A stretch of 59,043 nt of DNA from Priestia flexa NBRC 15715 (GTDB lineage: Bacteria; Bacillota; Bacilli; Bacillales; Bacillaceae_H). The number at the start of each line of letters is the position of its first letter. Position 1 is the stretch's first letter. Under the pieces are notes generated by a model, which saw nothing but the letters and a program-made list of their open reading frames with translations, was not told the DNA's origin and ran no database searches. Shown one piece after another: positions 8,072 through 17,281 of the stretch. A program made the position numbers and the translations under genes. The stretch covers positions 1 through 59,043 of the forward strand of contig NZ_BCVD01000004.1 in assembly GCF_001591565.1 (NCBI RefSeq), in the 5' to 3' direction.

Positions 8072-8416
8072 TTATTCAGCGTATAACTCTTCTAATGGCT
8101 TCATGATAACTTTGTTTAGCTCACCGATTACCATGCTCATACGTTGCTCAGCTTCCATTAACTTCGCGATATTTTCATCTTGTTGAACAATCGCTACTGT
8201 TTGCTGTGCTCGTTGAACTTCTTCTTCCGTAATCTCTTGACCCGTCATTTGTTTTTGCTGTAACTCCATTTGTAATGTACGAAAGCGCTCAAATAATTGT
8301 TTTGAACCTTCGTCATTGTTTACAGCCCCATACAGGCTCTTTAGATTTGTATAATCGTCGCTTTGACGAATGGCTCTTTCTAATTCATTTGCTACATCGT
8401 ACAAGTTTACAGACAT
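8072..8416 (-). CDS. yheA: YlbF/YmcA-family protein YheA
   Basis: This 114-residue, mostly helical protein matches the YheA/YmcA/YlbF family (SVNLYDVANELERAIRQS at the N terminus, FRTLQMELQQKQMTG in the middle). Relatives YlbF and YmcA form part of a complex that affects RNase Y action and development in B. subtilis; YheA itself has no settled role. The ATG follows AGGAGG. It lies downstream of yheB in the same direction, as in B. subtilis, with about 160 bp between them. Confidence 0.92.
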   Translation of the reverse strand: MSVNLYDVANELERAIRQSDDYTNLKSLYGAVNNDEGSKQLFERFRTLQMELQQKQMTGQEITEEEVQRAQQTVAIVQQDENIAKLMEAEQRMSMVIGELNKVIMKPLEELYAE

Positions 8417-8574
8417 ATAAACGTCCTCCTAAATTTTTTTACTATAATCATCTTCCCAACTACTATAACAAATTATGGCGAGAAATTCAGCTTAAGACCT
8501 TTATTTCTCAAAATCAATCAAATAAAGTAAAAGCTCAATTAGTAAGATCGTTTTTTCTCTCTTGAAGTAAATAC

Positions 8575-9708
8575 TTAAGCAATAAACAGAGCAATAACTC
8601 CTTGAACCACTCCAATTATCCCTCCAAGTAACGCTCCTAGATACGTAATCATCTTAAACTCACGTTTTGAAATCCCTAAAATCAATTCCTCAATGCGCTC
8701 CACTGAAAACGACTCTACCTGTTCACGAACAATATCTTCTAATTTAAGCTGGCTCATTAACGAATCAATGCGCTCTACTAAAAAATCCCCTGCTTTTTCA
8801 ACGACTACCGGAACAACCTTCTGCACATACGAATGAGCAGGTGCCACAAGCTCAGAAACAGGCTTCGCAAATAAGGTATCTACCGATATAGTTCGATCAA
8901 CAATACTCTGAATGCCTTCTAACATTGTTTCTCTGCCAATAAACTCTTCCGCTTCATCCACCGTCTTCTCTTGCAGCTTCTTCCACTCTTTTTCAATCAA
9001 GCTTTCAAAAAGCTCACTCGTTCCTTCATGCTTGAAAAACTTAATAATTTCTGGCTGGACCTTATCGATGACTTTTGTATTTCCAAGAAACATTTGAATC
9101 ATGTTTCCAAGCATCCCTTTTTTCATTAAAAAGTCATCAATCATGCGTTCTAAGCGACGTTTTCCCTCTTCGCTTTCAAAATACTCCACCGCTTTTTCAC
9201 AAATTTGCTTTGCGATAACAGGAATGACTTGATCTACCTTTTGCTTTGTTCCCTCACTTAATAAAGAAGAAAGTGACTCACCTGATTTGCTCGTCATAAA
9301 CTCAATATACTTCTTTTCTACAAGCTTACGAACAGCGTTCTTTGTTTTATCTTGAGCTTCTTTAATACCAATAGCGTAAAGCACCTCGGCTAACGTTTGC
9401 TTCGTTGTAAATACCTTTTCAAGCCCGTCATTTGCCATTCGTAATAAGATTTGATGAAAGGCTGGATCTTTTAACTTTCTCTTTAAACTTTCTGGTGTTA
9501 ATAAATGATCAACCACCGTTTTCCCAAGCTGAACAGCAAGTTCATCTCGCCTTTTTGGAATAAGCCCAGGAGTAAATGGAATTCTTTTCCTAAATAAATA
9601 TTTGGCTTCGTATGGGTGAAACAACATTTTAATAGCCAAGTGGTTCGTAACACCACCGATGACCGCCCCAATGACGGCCATAATAATGATTGTAATAAAC
9701 TGTTCCAT
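8575..9708 (-). CDS. yheB: DUF445 membrane-associated protein YheB
   Basis: This 377-residue DUF445 protein has a membrane segment at each end (N-terminal TIIIMAVIGAVIGGVTNHLAI and C-terminal GALLGGIIGVVQGVIALFIA) around a long helical middle with several repeats of the type VEKAGDFLVERIDSL. The NHLAIKMLFHPYEAKY and PFTPGLIPKRRDELA segments are typical of the family. A longer frame starts at a TTG without a ribosome site; the ATG at 9708 gives the length known for YheB. Function is unknown; linkage with yheA, yheC and yheD suggests a spore or envelope role. Confidence 0.88.
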   Translation of the reverse strand: MEQFITIIIMAVIGAVIGGVTNHLAIKMLFHPYEAKYLFRKRIPFTPGLIPKRRDELAVQLGKTVVDHLLTPESLKRKLKDPAFHQILLRMANDGLEKVFTTKQTLAEVLYAIGIKEAQDKTKNAVRKLVEKKYIEFMTSKSGESLSSLLSEGTKQKVDQVIPVIAKQICEKAVEYFESEEGKRRLERMIDDFLMKKGMLGNMIQMFLGNTKVIDKVQPEIIKFFKHEGTSELFESLIEKEWKKLQEKTVDEAEEFIGRETMLEGIQSIVDRTISVDTLFAKPVSELVAPAHSYVQKVVPVVVEKAGDFLVERIDSLMSQLKLEDIVREQVESFSVERIEELILGISKREFKMITYLGALLGGIIGVVQGVIALFIA

Positions 9709-9741
9709 TATTTTCTTCGACCTTTCTGTAACAAATTCTCT

Positions 9742-9770
9742 CACATATTCTCTTTGCAAATCATACCATA
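9742..9770 (+). promoter_or_regulatory. Candidate sigma-K promoter of the ATP-grasp cluster
   Basis: CACA, 16 bp, then CATACCATA fits the mother-cell sigma-K consensus mACm-N16-CATAnnnTA. It lies 43 bp upstream of the first ATP-grasp start codon, consistent with expression of coat-associated proteins late in sporulation. Confidence 0.5.
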
Positions 9771-9812
9771 TATCAGCATTCGCCTATAAAATTAAAAAAT
9801 GAGGACGTATTT

Positions 9813-11147
9813 ATGAACCCTCCATGCGTAATGATTAAAGCATCTCAGTCAAAACTGGGTAAGAATCAGATCTACATGAGTCAGGGACTTTGCCAACAAC
9901 TTAGCTGCGATACTCATATTACCATCACATTCGGTCGTATGCACCAAGAAGTAAGCATTATACCATTTACAAGCTCTGATTACTCTATTATGTGTTGCAA
10001 AACCCTTTTACAAGAATGGGGGCTATTTGAAGACGAAACCGTTCTACGATTTTCTTCTCCATCTAAGGAGGAACTATTAATTGGTCCCGTTATTTGTGTC
10101 GTCACGGAAATTAAGTCATCGCTAGATCTCTTTGGAAGTATAACAACCTTCTGTAAAGAGTTTGCATCTCTTAGCGATTTGGAAAACTGCTTCTTTTATG
10201 TCAGTACACTAGATGATTTACTTAACGGAACGAAAAAAGGCTATACGCTTCAATATAATTCTTGGGTACTACAAAATGTACCTCTACCAAATGTCATTCA
10301 TAACCGAATCCATAATCGAAAAACGGAGCATACGGCTAAATTTCAAGAGCTTACTACAAAAGCGATTGAAAATGAAATTCCCTTTTTTAACGCTCACTAC
10401 TTAAACAAGTGGAAGGTGTTCGAACGCTTGTCTCAAACAGTGCACTTAAACACCTATTTACCCGATACGTATCAGCTCCGGTGTAAGCAAGATCTATTGG
10501 ATGCACTATCATCTTACCAAACCATTTTTCTAAAACCCATACACGGTAGCCAAGGTAAACATATTTTTAAAATCGCGCACGTCAATGAGCAATATCACCT
10601 TGATTATACTACGATTGGACACGAGTATAAAAAAGAATACGATTCTGCACACGACATATTTGAAACTTTATTTCACACGTTAAAAAAACAAGGGTTTATT
10701 ATCCAAGAAGGAATCGACCTTCAAACATATAAGGGGTGCCCCTTTGACTTTCGTATCCTTTGTCACAAACACTCCCACTCCAAATGGAAAGTAACATCGG
10801 TTATAACGCGAGTTTCTCAAAGAGGTTGTTTTGTTTCAAATGTTGCACGTGGAGGAGAAATCTATTCACCCAAACATATACTCACTTCGTTATACGATGA
10901 GCATACTGCTAAACATATCATCGCTTTATTAAAAGAGATTGCGCTTGAAATTTGTATTAATTTACCATATCAAGACGAAATTTATGCGGAGTTTGGCATT
11001 GACTTAGCTATTGATGCCAACGGGCAGCCTTGGATTATTGAAGTGAATACAAAACCTTCTAAACAAAGTGACGAAGCTTCTCAAACGATTCGTCCATCCA
11101 CTAAAGCCCTTATGAATTATTGCCTTACCATTACACGTTTTCATTAA
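9813..11147 (+). CDS. YheC/YheD-family ATP-grasp protein (first of four)
   Basis: This 444-residue protein belongs to the YheC/YheD family, usually labelled endospore coat-associated. The N-terminal 150 residues are family-specific. They are followed by VIHNRIHNRKTE (about residues 160-171), FNAHYLNKWKVFERL, and the ATP-grasp core: FLKPIHGSQGKHIF, DFRILCHKH and EFGIDLAIDANGQPWIIEVNTKPS with the metal ligands E and N near the end. ATP-grasp enzymes join a carboxylate to an amine through an acylphosphate; the substrate here is unknown. Start ATG follows GAGGACG. Compared with B. subtilis (yheC, yheD), this copy appears to be an addition. Confidence 0.85.
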   Translation: MNPPCVMIKASQSKLGKNQIYMSQGLCQQLSCDTHITITFGRMHQEVSIIPFTSSDYSIMCCKTLLQEWGLFEDETVLRFSSPSKEELLIGPVICVVTEIKSSLDLFGSITTFCKEFASLSDLENCFFYVSTLDDLLNGTKKGYTLQYNSWVLQNVPLPNVIHNRIHNRKTEHTAKFQELTTKAIENEIPFFNAHYLNKWKVFERLSQTVHLNTYLPDTYQLRCKQDLLDALSSYQTIFLKPIHGSQGKHIFKIAHVNEQYHLDYTTIGHEYKKEYDSAHDIFETLFHTLKKQGFIIQEGIDLQTYKGCPFDFRILCHKHSHSKWKVTSVITRVSQRGCFVSNVARGGEIYSPKHILTSLYDEHTAKHIIALLKEIALEICINLPYQDEIYAEFGIDLAIDANGQPWIIEVNTKPSKQSDEASQTIRPSTKALMNYCLTITRFH

Positions 11148-11165
11148 GATGAGGAGGTCTTTCTT

Positions 11166-12248
11166 ATGATTTCATTAGGTTTTATTACCATTCATCCCGA
11201 ACAGGAAGTAGAATATGCAACCAATCTTGCAAAATACGCAGCTGCGTACAATATTGAATTTTATCGATTTACTCCCTTTCAACTTCAGCCGGTATCGCAG
11301 AAAATAACAGGATATAAATATAATTCAGAAATAAATGAGTGGCAGTACGATACATTCTCTCTTCCTATGTTTATTTATGATCGATGCTTTTATCGCGGTG
11401 ATTCCCTCTCTAAAAAAGCTATACCCATTGTCAACTGGCTGAAACAAAATCCAACGATTACGTTCCTTGGATATGGTCTACCAAATAAATGGGATGTTTA
11501 CACAGAGCTCATAAAAGATGATGACCTGTCTCCTTATCTTCCTTCGACAACTAAAATCACGGCTGAAGAGCAGATAACGCAGCTGTTACGCTTACATGAC
11601 GCTCTTATTCTAAAACCGATTGCAGGTGCACAAGGAAAAGGAATTGTTAAGCTTGTTCAACGCTTTCGAATCATTGAAGCATCTTTTCATTCCAAAAAAG
11701 GTCTTCAAACAAAGCAGTTCACACAGCTAGCGGATTTTCATGCTTGGCTATTTAACATCATGCAAAATGCAACTTATCTCGCTCAGCCTTTCATTCCACT
11801 ATTATCACTTCAGTACTCTCCTCTTGATGTTCGCGTTTTATTGCAAAAAGATGCAAGCGGAGATTGGAATGAGATTGGAAGAGGCGTTCGAAAAGGAAAA
11901 GAAGACTCATTTATTACAAATATTAGCCACGGGGCTTCTATTTCACCATTTGAAGAGTTAATGAAGCGACTTCCACCTCATAAAGCTACATTTATCACAG
12001 ATGAAATTAGCAGCTTATGTGAACGAATACCGCTTGTGCTAGAAGCTCAGCTCCCTTCTCTTTTTGAACTTGGCTTAGATATTTGTATCTCTAGAGACTA
12101 TAGCATTTGGCTTCTTGATTTAAATTCAAAGCCTGGAAGAAAAACAATCATTGAAACAACTCCAGAATCTACTGAAAAGATGTATGAAAATGTGATGGCC
12201 TACTGCTCATATTTGGCTACTTTACCTTCATCTCAACATAAGGAGTAG
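11166..12248 (+). CDS. yheC: YheC-like ATP-grasp protein (second of four)
   Basis: This 360-residue protein is the shortest of the four and the most divergent. It lacks the long N-terminal domain and begins directly with a region ending in FIYDRCFYRGDS, in place of the NRxxNRxTE motif of its neighbours. ATP-grasp elements remain: LILKPIAGAQGKGIVKL, PLDVRVLLQKD and ELGLDICISRDYSIWLLDLNSKPG. Length and order suggest it corresponds to B. subtilis YheC. It starts 18 nt after the previous stop with GAGGAGG as ribosome site, so the genes are cotranscribed. The ligand and reaction are unknown. Confidence 0.82.
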   Translation: MISLGFITIHPEQEVEYATNLAKYAAAYNIEFYRFTPFQLQPVSQKITGYKYNSEINEWQYDTFSLPMFIYDRCFYRGDSLSKKAIPIVNWLKQNPTITFLGYGLPNKWDVYTELIKDDDLSPYLPSTTKITAEEQITQLLRLHDALILKPIAGAQGKGIVKLVQRFRIIEASFHSKKGLQTKQFTQLADFHAWLFNIMQNATYLAQPFIPLLSLQYSPLDVRVLLQKDASGDWNEIGRGVRKGKEDSFITNISHGASISPFEELMKRLPPHKATFITDEISSLCERIPLVLEAQLPSLFELGLDICISRDYSIWLLDLNSKPGRKTIIETTPESTEKMYENVMAYCSYLATLPSSQHKE

Positions 12249-12252
12249 AACA

Positions 12253-13611
12253 ATGACGAACTTACTTTTTCAATTAAAAGTGTTACCAGAACAAGAGGAT
12301 GTACTCTATGTACCATCCTCTCTTTATCATCATCAACTAAACACTATTTATTTCGGTACGTTTTCTTCTATTTGTCAGGTTTACGAAGACCCTGAAGCGG
12401 TGAATGAAATCAAAATCTCACAAAACCTGTTGGACTTATTACACCTTCCTATCCATAATGATGTTCACATCTATACCGATGAACATAGCATCTATATCGG
12501 TCCTTTAATCGGCATACTATCAGCAGGATTTACCGGTTCGTTATTACGCCCAATCGGCAAACGATCTTTATTGTTTGCAAAGCTCTTGTCAACTGCTTCC
12601 ATTACGGGAGGAATTCCATTTTTATTTGGCATTCATCATATTCAATGGGATTCTGGCACAATCTTAGGTTATTTTTATACATCAAACGGCTGGGAACAAC
12701 GTGAAGTTCCTCTTCCAAACGTAATTTACAATCGATTACCGAATCGAAAAACAGAAAGCCTTGATGCCTTTCAAACGATTAAAGAAAAATTAGCCGATGA
12801 ATATCAAATTCCACTCTTTAATCCTAACTTCTTTAACAAATGGACGGTCCACACCCTGCTACAGAAAGATGCGGCGGTAAGAAATTTCTTACCTTATACA
12901 ATTGATGCACCTAGCCTCGAGCAGCTGTCTGAGATGTTAGAACAGTACGAATCAGTCTATTTAAAGCCAAAAAACGGTAGTCTCGGACGTGGTATTTATA
13001 CACTTTCTTATTGTTCTACTCAGCACGTTTATCAAATTTGTTTTAAAGAAGAGAAACTCATAAAAAAAACACATGCTTCGTTAGCTGTCTTAGTCGATGA
13101 AATATTTAAAACAAACGAGCGCGACCACTACATTGCACAGCAAGCAATCCCACTATTTAAAAAGGATAACCGAATTGTTGATTTTCGCGTCCATACGAAT
13201 AAAAATTTACACAATGAATGGGAACTATCTGCCATTGCAGCAAAAATTAGCGGTGGCGAAACGGTCACGACGCACATGACAAACGGTGGGGAAATTGAAT
13301 CCTTACAGCGGGTTTTTACGAATCCAGAAACACGAAAGAAAACAGAAAAGCTATTAGAAAGTACGGCTCTTCTCATCAGCTTAGCATTAGATCACCAGGT
13401 AGAAGGCCTTATTGGTGAAATCGGATTCGACTTCGGCGTTGATACGAGAGGAAACGTGTGGATGTTTGAAGCTAACTCAAAACCAGGTCGTTCTATCTTC
13501 TTACACCCATCTCTACGAAAAGAAGATCAATATACAAGAAAGCTGTCGTTAGAATATGCCATTTTCTTGTCAAAGCAAGCCATTTTATCCCTTGAGGCTT
13601 CATATCCATGA
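12253..13611 (+). CDS. yheD: YheD-like ATP-grasp protein (third of four)
   Basis: This 452-residue protein has the full architecture: a specific N-terminal domain (about residues 1-150, including GPLIGILSAGF), the VIYNRLPNRKTES motif, FFNKWTVHTLL, and the ATP-grasp core YLKPKNGSLGRGIYTL, DFRVHTNKN and EIGFDFGVDTRGNVWMFE followed by NSKPGRS. Length and position match B. subtilis YheD, a protein reported around the forespore; that link is family knowledge. Start ATG lies 4 nt after the preceding stop, with AAGGAG overlapping that stop, which indicates translational coupling. Confidence 0.85.
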   Translation: MTNLLFQLKVLPEQEDVLYVPSSLYHHQLNTIYFGTFSSICQVYEDPEAVNEIKISQNLLDLLHLPIHNDVHIYTDEHSIYIGPLIGILSAGFTGSLLRPIGKRSLLFAKLLSTASITGGIPFLFGIHHIQWDSGTILGYFYTSNGWEQREVPLPNVIYNRLPNRKTESLDAFQTIKEKLADEYQIPLFNPNFFNKWTVHTLLQKDAAVRNFLPYTIDAPSLEQLSEMLEQYESVYLKPKNGSLGRGIYTLSYCSTQHVYQICFKEEKLIKKTHASLAVLVDEIFKTNERDHYIAQQAIPLFKKDNRIVDFRVHTNKNLHNEWELSAIAAKISGGETVTTHMTNGGEIESLQRVFTNPETRKKTEKLLESTALLISLALDHQVEGLIGEIGFDFGVDTRGNVWMFEANSKPGRSIFLHPSLRKEDQYTRKLSLEYAIFLSKQAILSLEASYP

Positions 13612-14765
13612 TTACTGTTTCTTACAGTAAAACAGACGACACTTGGTATCATCAAGAAGCACATTCCTCCTACGTATGGGGTTCACAAAACATCGAGCTT
13701 CCTGTTAAGCTTGAACCTACTGAGGCTTCCGTTTGCTTGCGAACTAGAGGAAATAAAGCAGGTCCCATAATTGGGATTGTTACGAGCAGCGCTGTTTTAA
13801 ACAGCTTGAACCAGAAGCAACACCTCTACTTCAAGGAAATCCATCGAGCGCTGCAGACAACCGGAGGAATCCTTGTTTTATTTTCTCCTGAACAGTTCTA
13901 TGAGCGCTACGTATATGGTGTTTATTTTGAGGAGATAAGCGGTGAATGGCGACAAGCCACGCTTCCTCTTCCTGATTTTATCTACAATCGCTTTCCCAAT
14001 CGCTATACCGAACGTGAAAAACTTAAAGAATTAATGTCTCAAAGCGAGCATCTTCATATTCCTTTTTTTAACACCAGCTTTTTTTCAAAATGGGAAACGT
14101 ATGAGCTATTATCAAAAAACACCGTTACACAAAAGCACCTCCCTGATACTCGGCTACTTTTATCGATTGAAGATGTACGTATTATGCTTAAAAAACATCA
14201 AAAAGTTTACTTAAAACCAATTCATGGTAGCAAAGGGAGAGGAATTTTCACCTTAACAACTCTTCAAGATGGAAGCATTCACTATGAAAGCTCTCGTCAA
14301 AAAAAGATTTATTCTTCCCTTGAACATGTGCCTCTCCCTACTCGTTCTTACATTGTCCAAGAAACAATTGAAACCGATACCCTTCAAGACATGCGCTATG
14401 ACCTTCGCATACTAGCTAATCGCTTTAAGAAGCGATATATCATCAGTGGAATCGGAGTTAGACAAAGCGAGCGTCAGAGTGTAACAACTCACACATTAAA
14501 TGGAGGAATTCTTAGATCTATTGAGGAGCTACCTTTTGATATAGACACTTCTTTTTTAACATCTCTAATAGATGCATGCGGTCAGCAGCTTCATCAGCAT
14601 TTTCAATTTGTTGGAGAATTTTCGCTTGATATCGGAAGAACAAAAACCGGTGATTATTATATCTTTGAAATCAACGCAAAGCCGATGATTTTTGATGAAC
14701 CTCACATTCGATCCATTGGAATTAAGCATCTGATAAGGTTATTCTATAAATTAACGAATTTTTAA
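13608..14765 (+). CDS. YheC/YheD-family ATP-grasp protein (fourth of four)
   Basis: This 385-residue member overlaps the preceding gene by 4 nt (ATGA type). It shows FIYNRFPNRYTERE, FFNTSFFSKWETYELL, YLKPIHGSKGRGIFTL, DMRYDLRILANRFK and EFSLDIGRTKTGDYYIFEIN followed by AKP, so nucleotide- and metal-binding positions are kept. The N-terminal domain is about 60 residues shorter than in the third gene. It is followed by yheE. No function beyond the ATP-grasp fold can be assigned; it probably arose by duplication within this cluster. Confidence 0.83.
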   Translation: MITVSYSKTDDTWYHQEAHSSYVWGSQNIELPVKLEPTEASVCLRTRGNKAGPIIGIVTSSAVLNSLNQKQHLYFKEIHRALQTTGGILVLFSPEQFYERYVYGVYFEEISGEWRQATLPLPDFIYNRFPNRYTEREKLKELMSQSEHLHIPFFNTSFFSKWETYELLSKNTVTQKHLPDTRLLLSIEDVRIMLKKHQKVYLKPIHGSKGRGIFTLTTLQDGSIHYESSRQKKIYSSLEHVPLPTRSYIVQETIETDTLQDMRYDLRILANRFKKRYIISGIGVRQSERQSVTTHTLNGGILRSIEELPFDIDTSFLTSLIDACGQQLHQHFQFVGEFSLDIGRTKTGDYYIFEINAKPMIFDEPHIRSIGIKHLIRLFYKLTNF

Positions 14766-14839
14766 AATAGTTGCTTTCCATTTCCTCTTCTCATGATAAG
14801 CTTATTAAAAAGCAGTGAAAATGAGAAAGGGGATTTTTT

Positions 14840-15052
14840 ATGATTACACACTTTCGAATCAAGCCTTTGTATCAGCAAAAAGAAATGCCAGGATGGTTTA
14901 TCTCCTTTTATATAAGCGGTACTTACTACGAAGCGAACTATCTAAAAACAGGAGAAATTCAGTTTAAACATCAACTCTCTCCCGCTATCAATCAAGAGGA
15001 AGTTACTTCCCTTATTCATGAACTAATGTTATTTCATGTCTATCAAGACTAG
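14840..15052 (+). CDS. yheE: Small YheE-family protein
   Basis: This 70-residue protein (ITHFRIKPLYQQKEMPGWFI at the start) matches YheE, a small conserved Bacillus protein of unknown function that lies next to yheD in B. subtilis. It has no signal peptide or membrane segment. Start ATG follows AAAGGGG. Placement after the ATP-grasp genes suggests it is expressed with them. Confidence 0.8.
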   Translation: MITHFRIKPLYQQKEMPGWFISFYISGTYYEANYLKTGEIQFKHQLSPAINQEEVTSLIHELMLFHVYQD

Positions 15053-15080
15053 TTAAAAGTACAGAGCAGAAAGGAGTTTC

Positions 15081-15983
15081 ATGATGGAGCAACTAAAAAG
15101 CATCTTTGGCAATAAACTACTATATTCAGATGTTCCCTACCACTTTCACCAATATAAATGGTTTCGAAGCGATGGATATCATTTTATTGGAATTGAACAA
15201 GACGCACTTTCTGAGAAGGAACTTGCTCTACTCTCAGCGTTTCTTATTCCTTACGAAGCAATGACCACCACGCTGTCAGCAGAACAATCATATTGGTATC
15301 AGCTACTATTCGAAGACAAGCCTGCGGTGATAGATGAGCTGGATAAATTCAAGCTTATTCGCTTTACTTACTTTTCAATTAAACGTTTGTTTGAACAGCA
15401 CACAGAGTTTGAAGATGCCCTTTCATCCATGTATGCAACGCCCATTACCATCTTATGGGACAACTTACAAAGCGGAGTAATTATTGAAAAAGTAGCGGAC
15501 TCATCAGAATTAACAAGAGATTTACAGGACAGCGTAACAATTTTATCACATGACTTTGAAAGTGATATGCAGTTTTTTGAAGGACAGCTGCACTCTTTTC
15601 CTTTCTCACCCTCTCGTGCTTTTCACATGGAGAAAAGCTGGTTTGAACAAGTTCAAAAAGTGTTTGAAAAAGAAAAGGTGATCAAGCTTTCAACGACGCT
15701 CCCCTATTGGTTGATTAAAGAGATGTCTCCCGCTGCCAAGGAACAAATGAATACCATTTTATCGTTAATAAAAGATGATGAAACTTTGCTTAACACTGTT
15801 AAATGTTATTTAGAGTGCAACCTGAATGTATCACTTGCTGCAAAGAAGCTATACATGCACCGGAACAGCTTGCAGTATCGCATTGATAAGTTTATTGACC
15901 GAACGGATTTAGATATTAAAAACTTTCAAGGGGCCGTTTCAGCTTACCTTGCTATCTTAGCAGCTGAGTCTCTAAATCAATAA
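15081..15983 (+). CDS. yxkF: PucR/CdaR-type helix-turn-helix protein (YxkF-like)
   Basis: This 300-residue protein ends in a PucR-type DNA-binding domain: TVKCYLECNLNVSLAAKKLY, MHRNSLQYRIDKF, then LDIKNFQGAVSAYLAILAAE (about residues 237-296). The N-terminal 230 residues resemble no sensor domain that I can name. B. subtilis has a similar protein, YxkF, directly upstream of msmX, and the same pairing occurs here, so a role in regulating carbohydrate-related genes is plausible. Start ATG follows AAAGGAG. It has its own strong terminator before msmX. Confidence 0.78.
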   Translation: MMEQLKSIFGNKLLYSDVPYHFHQYKWFRSDGYHFIGIEQDALSEKELALLSAFLIPYEAMTTTLSAEQSYWYQLLFEDKPAVIDELDKFKLIRFTYFSIKRLFEQHTEFEDALSSMYATPITILWDNLQSGVIIEKVADSSELTRDLQDSVTILSHDFESDMQFFEGQLHSFPFSPSRAFHMEKSWFEQVQKVFEKEKVIKLSTTLPYWLIKEMSPAAKEQMNTILSLIKDDETLLNTVKCYLECNLNVSLAAKKLYMHRNSLQYRIDKFIDRTDLDIKNFQGAVSAYLAILAAESLNQ

Positions 15984-16030
15984 AATGAAAAGGTTTTCGT
16001 AAACATGCACGAAAACCTTTTCATTTTTTT
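15982..16030 (+). terminator. Intrinsic terminator after yxkF
   Basis: AAAATGAAAAGGTTTTCGT pairs with ACGAAAACCTTTTCATTTT around an 8-nt loop and is followed by T residues. Confidence 0.93.
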
Positions 16031-16044
16031 GTGCACATCTTCCA

Positions 16045-16073
16045 TTTACCAGTTTTTCTATTCATCGTACACT
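16045..16073 (+). promoter_or_regulatory. Sigma-A promoter of msmX
   Basis: TTTACC and TACACT are separated by 17 bp, with the expected start near 16080. Confidence 0.6.
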
Positions 16074-16081
16074 ATTCATAC

Positions 16082-16095
16082 AGAAAGCGGTTTCA
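16082..16095 (+). promoter_or_regulatory. Candidate cre (CcpA) site at the msmX transcription start
   Basis: AGAAAGCGGTTTCA matches the cre consensus at 13 of 14 positions and sits just after the predicted start of msmX transcription, where CcpA binding would repress. Confidence 0.5.
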
Positions 16096-16133
16096 TAATA
16101 ACAAGGGCACATATTCAAGGGGGAGAATGAGAA

Positions 16134-17243
16134 ATGGCTGAATTAAAATTAGAGCATATTTATAAAATTTATGATAAAAACGTAACGGCTGTAAAAGATT
16201 TTAATCTTCATATTGAAGACAAAGAGTTTATCGTATTTGTTGGGCCATCTGGCTGCGGTAAATCAACAACTCTACGTATGGTAGCAGGTTTAGAAGAAAT
16301 TTCACAAGGTGATTTCTATATTGATGATAAGCGCGTGAACGACGTTGCTCCAAAAGACCGCGATATTGCGATGGTATTCCAAAACTACGCATTATATCCT
16401 CATATGACTGTATATGACAACATGGCGTTTGGATTAAAGCTTCGTAAACTTCCAAAAGATGAAATTGACCGTCGTGTAAAAGATGCTGCGCGCATTCTTG
16501 GGTTAGAACAATACCTAGATCGTAAGCCAAAAGCTTTATCAGGAGGTCAGCGTCAGCGTGTAGCATTAGGACGTGCAATCGTTCGTGATGCAAAAGTATT
16601 TTTAATGGATGAGCCGCTATCAAACTTAGATGCAAAACTTCGCGTGCAAATGCGCTCTGAAATTGCTAAGTTGCACCAACGCTTAGGTACAACAACAATT
16701 TACGTTACGCATGATCAAACGGAAGCAATGACAATGGCTAGTCGCTTAGTTGTTATGAAAGACGGTATTATCCAACAGGTCGGAACGCCTAAAGAGGTAT
16801 ATGAAAAGCCAGAAAACGTATTCGTAGGCGGATTTATTGGTTCACCTGCAATGAACTTCCTAAAAGGAAACTTATCAGATGGTAAAATTACGGTAGGCGA
16901 TTCTGTTCTGGCAGTTCCAGAAGGAAAAATGAAAGTATTACGTGACCAAGGTTATGTAAATAAAGAAGTTATCCTAGGTATTCGTCCTGAAGATTTCCAT
17001 GACGAGCCTGTCTTCATTGAAGCTTCAGCTGGCACAAAAGTAACCGTTAATGTTGATGTGTCGGAGCTAATGGGAGCTGAAACAATGGTTTATGCTAAAA
17101 TTGGCGAACAAGACTTCGTCGCTCGCGTAGACGCTCGTTCTGAAGTAAAAGCCCAGCAAAAGCTTACTTTAGCATTAGACTTAAATAAAGCTCACTTCTT
17201 TGACGCGGAAACAGAAAGCCGCATTCGTGCAGAAAAAGAATAA
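16134..17243 (+). CDS. msmX: MsmX-type multi-sugar ABC transporter ATPase
   Basis: This 369-residue ATPase of the MalK/UgpC group energises carbohydrate importers, and in B. subtilis the single MsmX serves several of them. Walker A GPSGCGKST is at residues 37-45, the signature ALSGGQRQRVALGRAI near 133, Walker B FLMDEPLSNLD, the H-loop YVTHDQTEAMTMA, and a C-terminal TOBE-like domain from about residue 240. No permease or binding protein gene is adjacent, as expected for a shared subunit. Start ATG follows GGGGGAG. A second ATPase of this type (50740-51861) belongs to the glycerol-phosphate operon. Confidence 0.92.
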   Translation: MAELKLEHIYKIYDKNVTAVKDFNLHIEDKEFIVFVGPSGCGKSTTLRMVAGLEEISQGDFYIDDKRVNDVAPKDRDIAMVFQNYALYPHMTVYDNMAFGLKLRKLPKDEIDRRVKDAARILGLEQYLDRKPKALSGGQRQRVALGRAIVRDAKVFLMDEPLSNLDAKLRVQMRSEIAKLHQRLGTTTIYVTHDQTEAMTMASRLVVMKDGIIQQVGTPKEVYEKPENVFVGGFIGSPAMNFLKGNLSDGKITVGDSVLAVPEGKMKVLRDQGYVNKEVILGIRPEDFHDEPVFIEASAGTKVTVNVDVSELMGAETMVYAKIGEQDFVARVDARSEVKAQQKLTLALDLNKAHFFDAETESRIRAEKE

Positions 17244-17247
17244 GAAT

Positions 17248-17281
17248 AAAAAAGAGAAGAGGAAAAACTCTTCTCTTTTTT
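17248..17281. terminator. Bidirectional terminator between msmX and the zinc-ribbon gene
   Basis: AAAAAGAGAAGAG and CTCTTCTCTTTTT form a stem flanked by A and T runs, serving both convergent genes. Confidence 0.85.

Noticed and set aside
16228-16635. 135-codon frame opposite msmX
   Set aside because: It mirrors the conserved msmX coding sequence in a shadow frame; no ribosome site and low-complexity leucine/histidine content.
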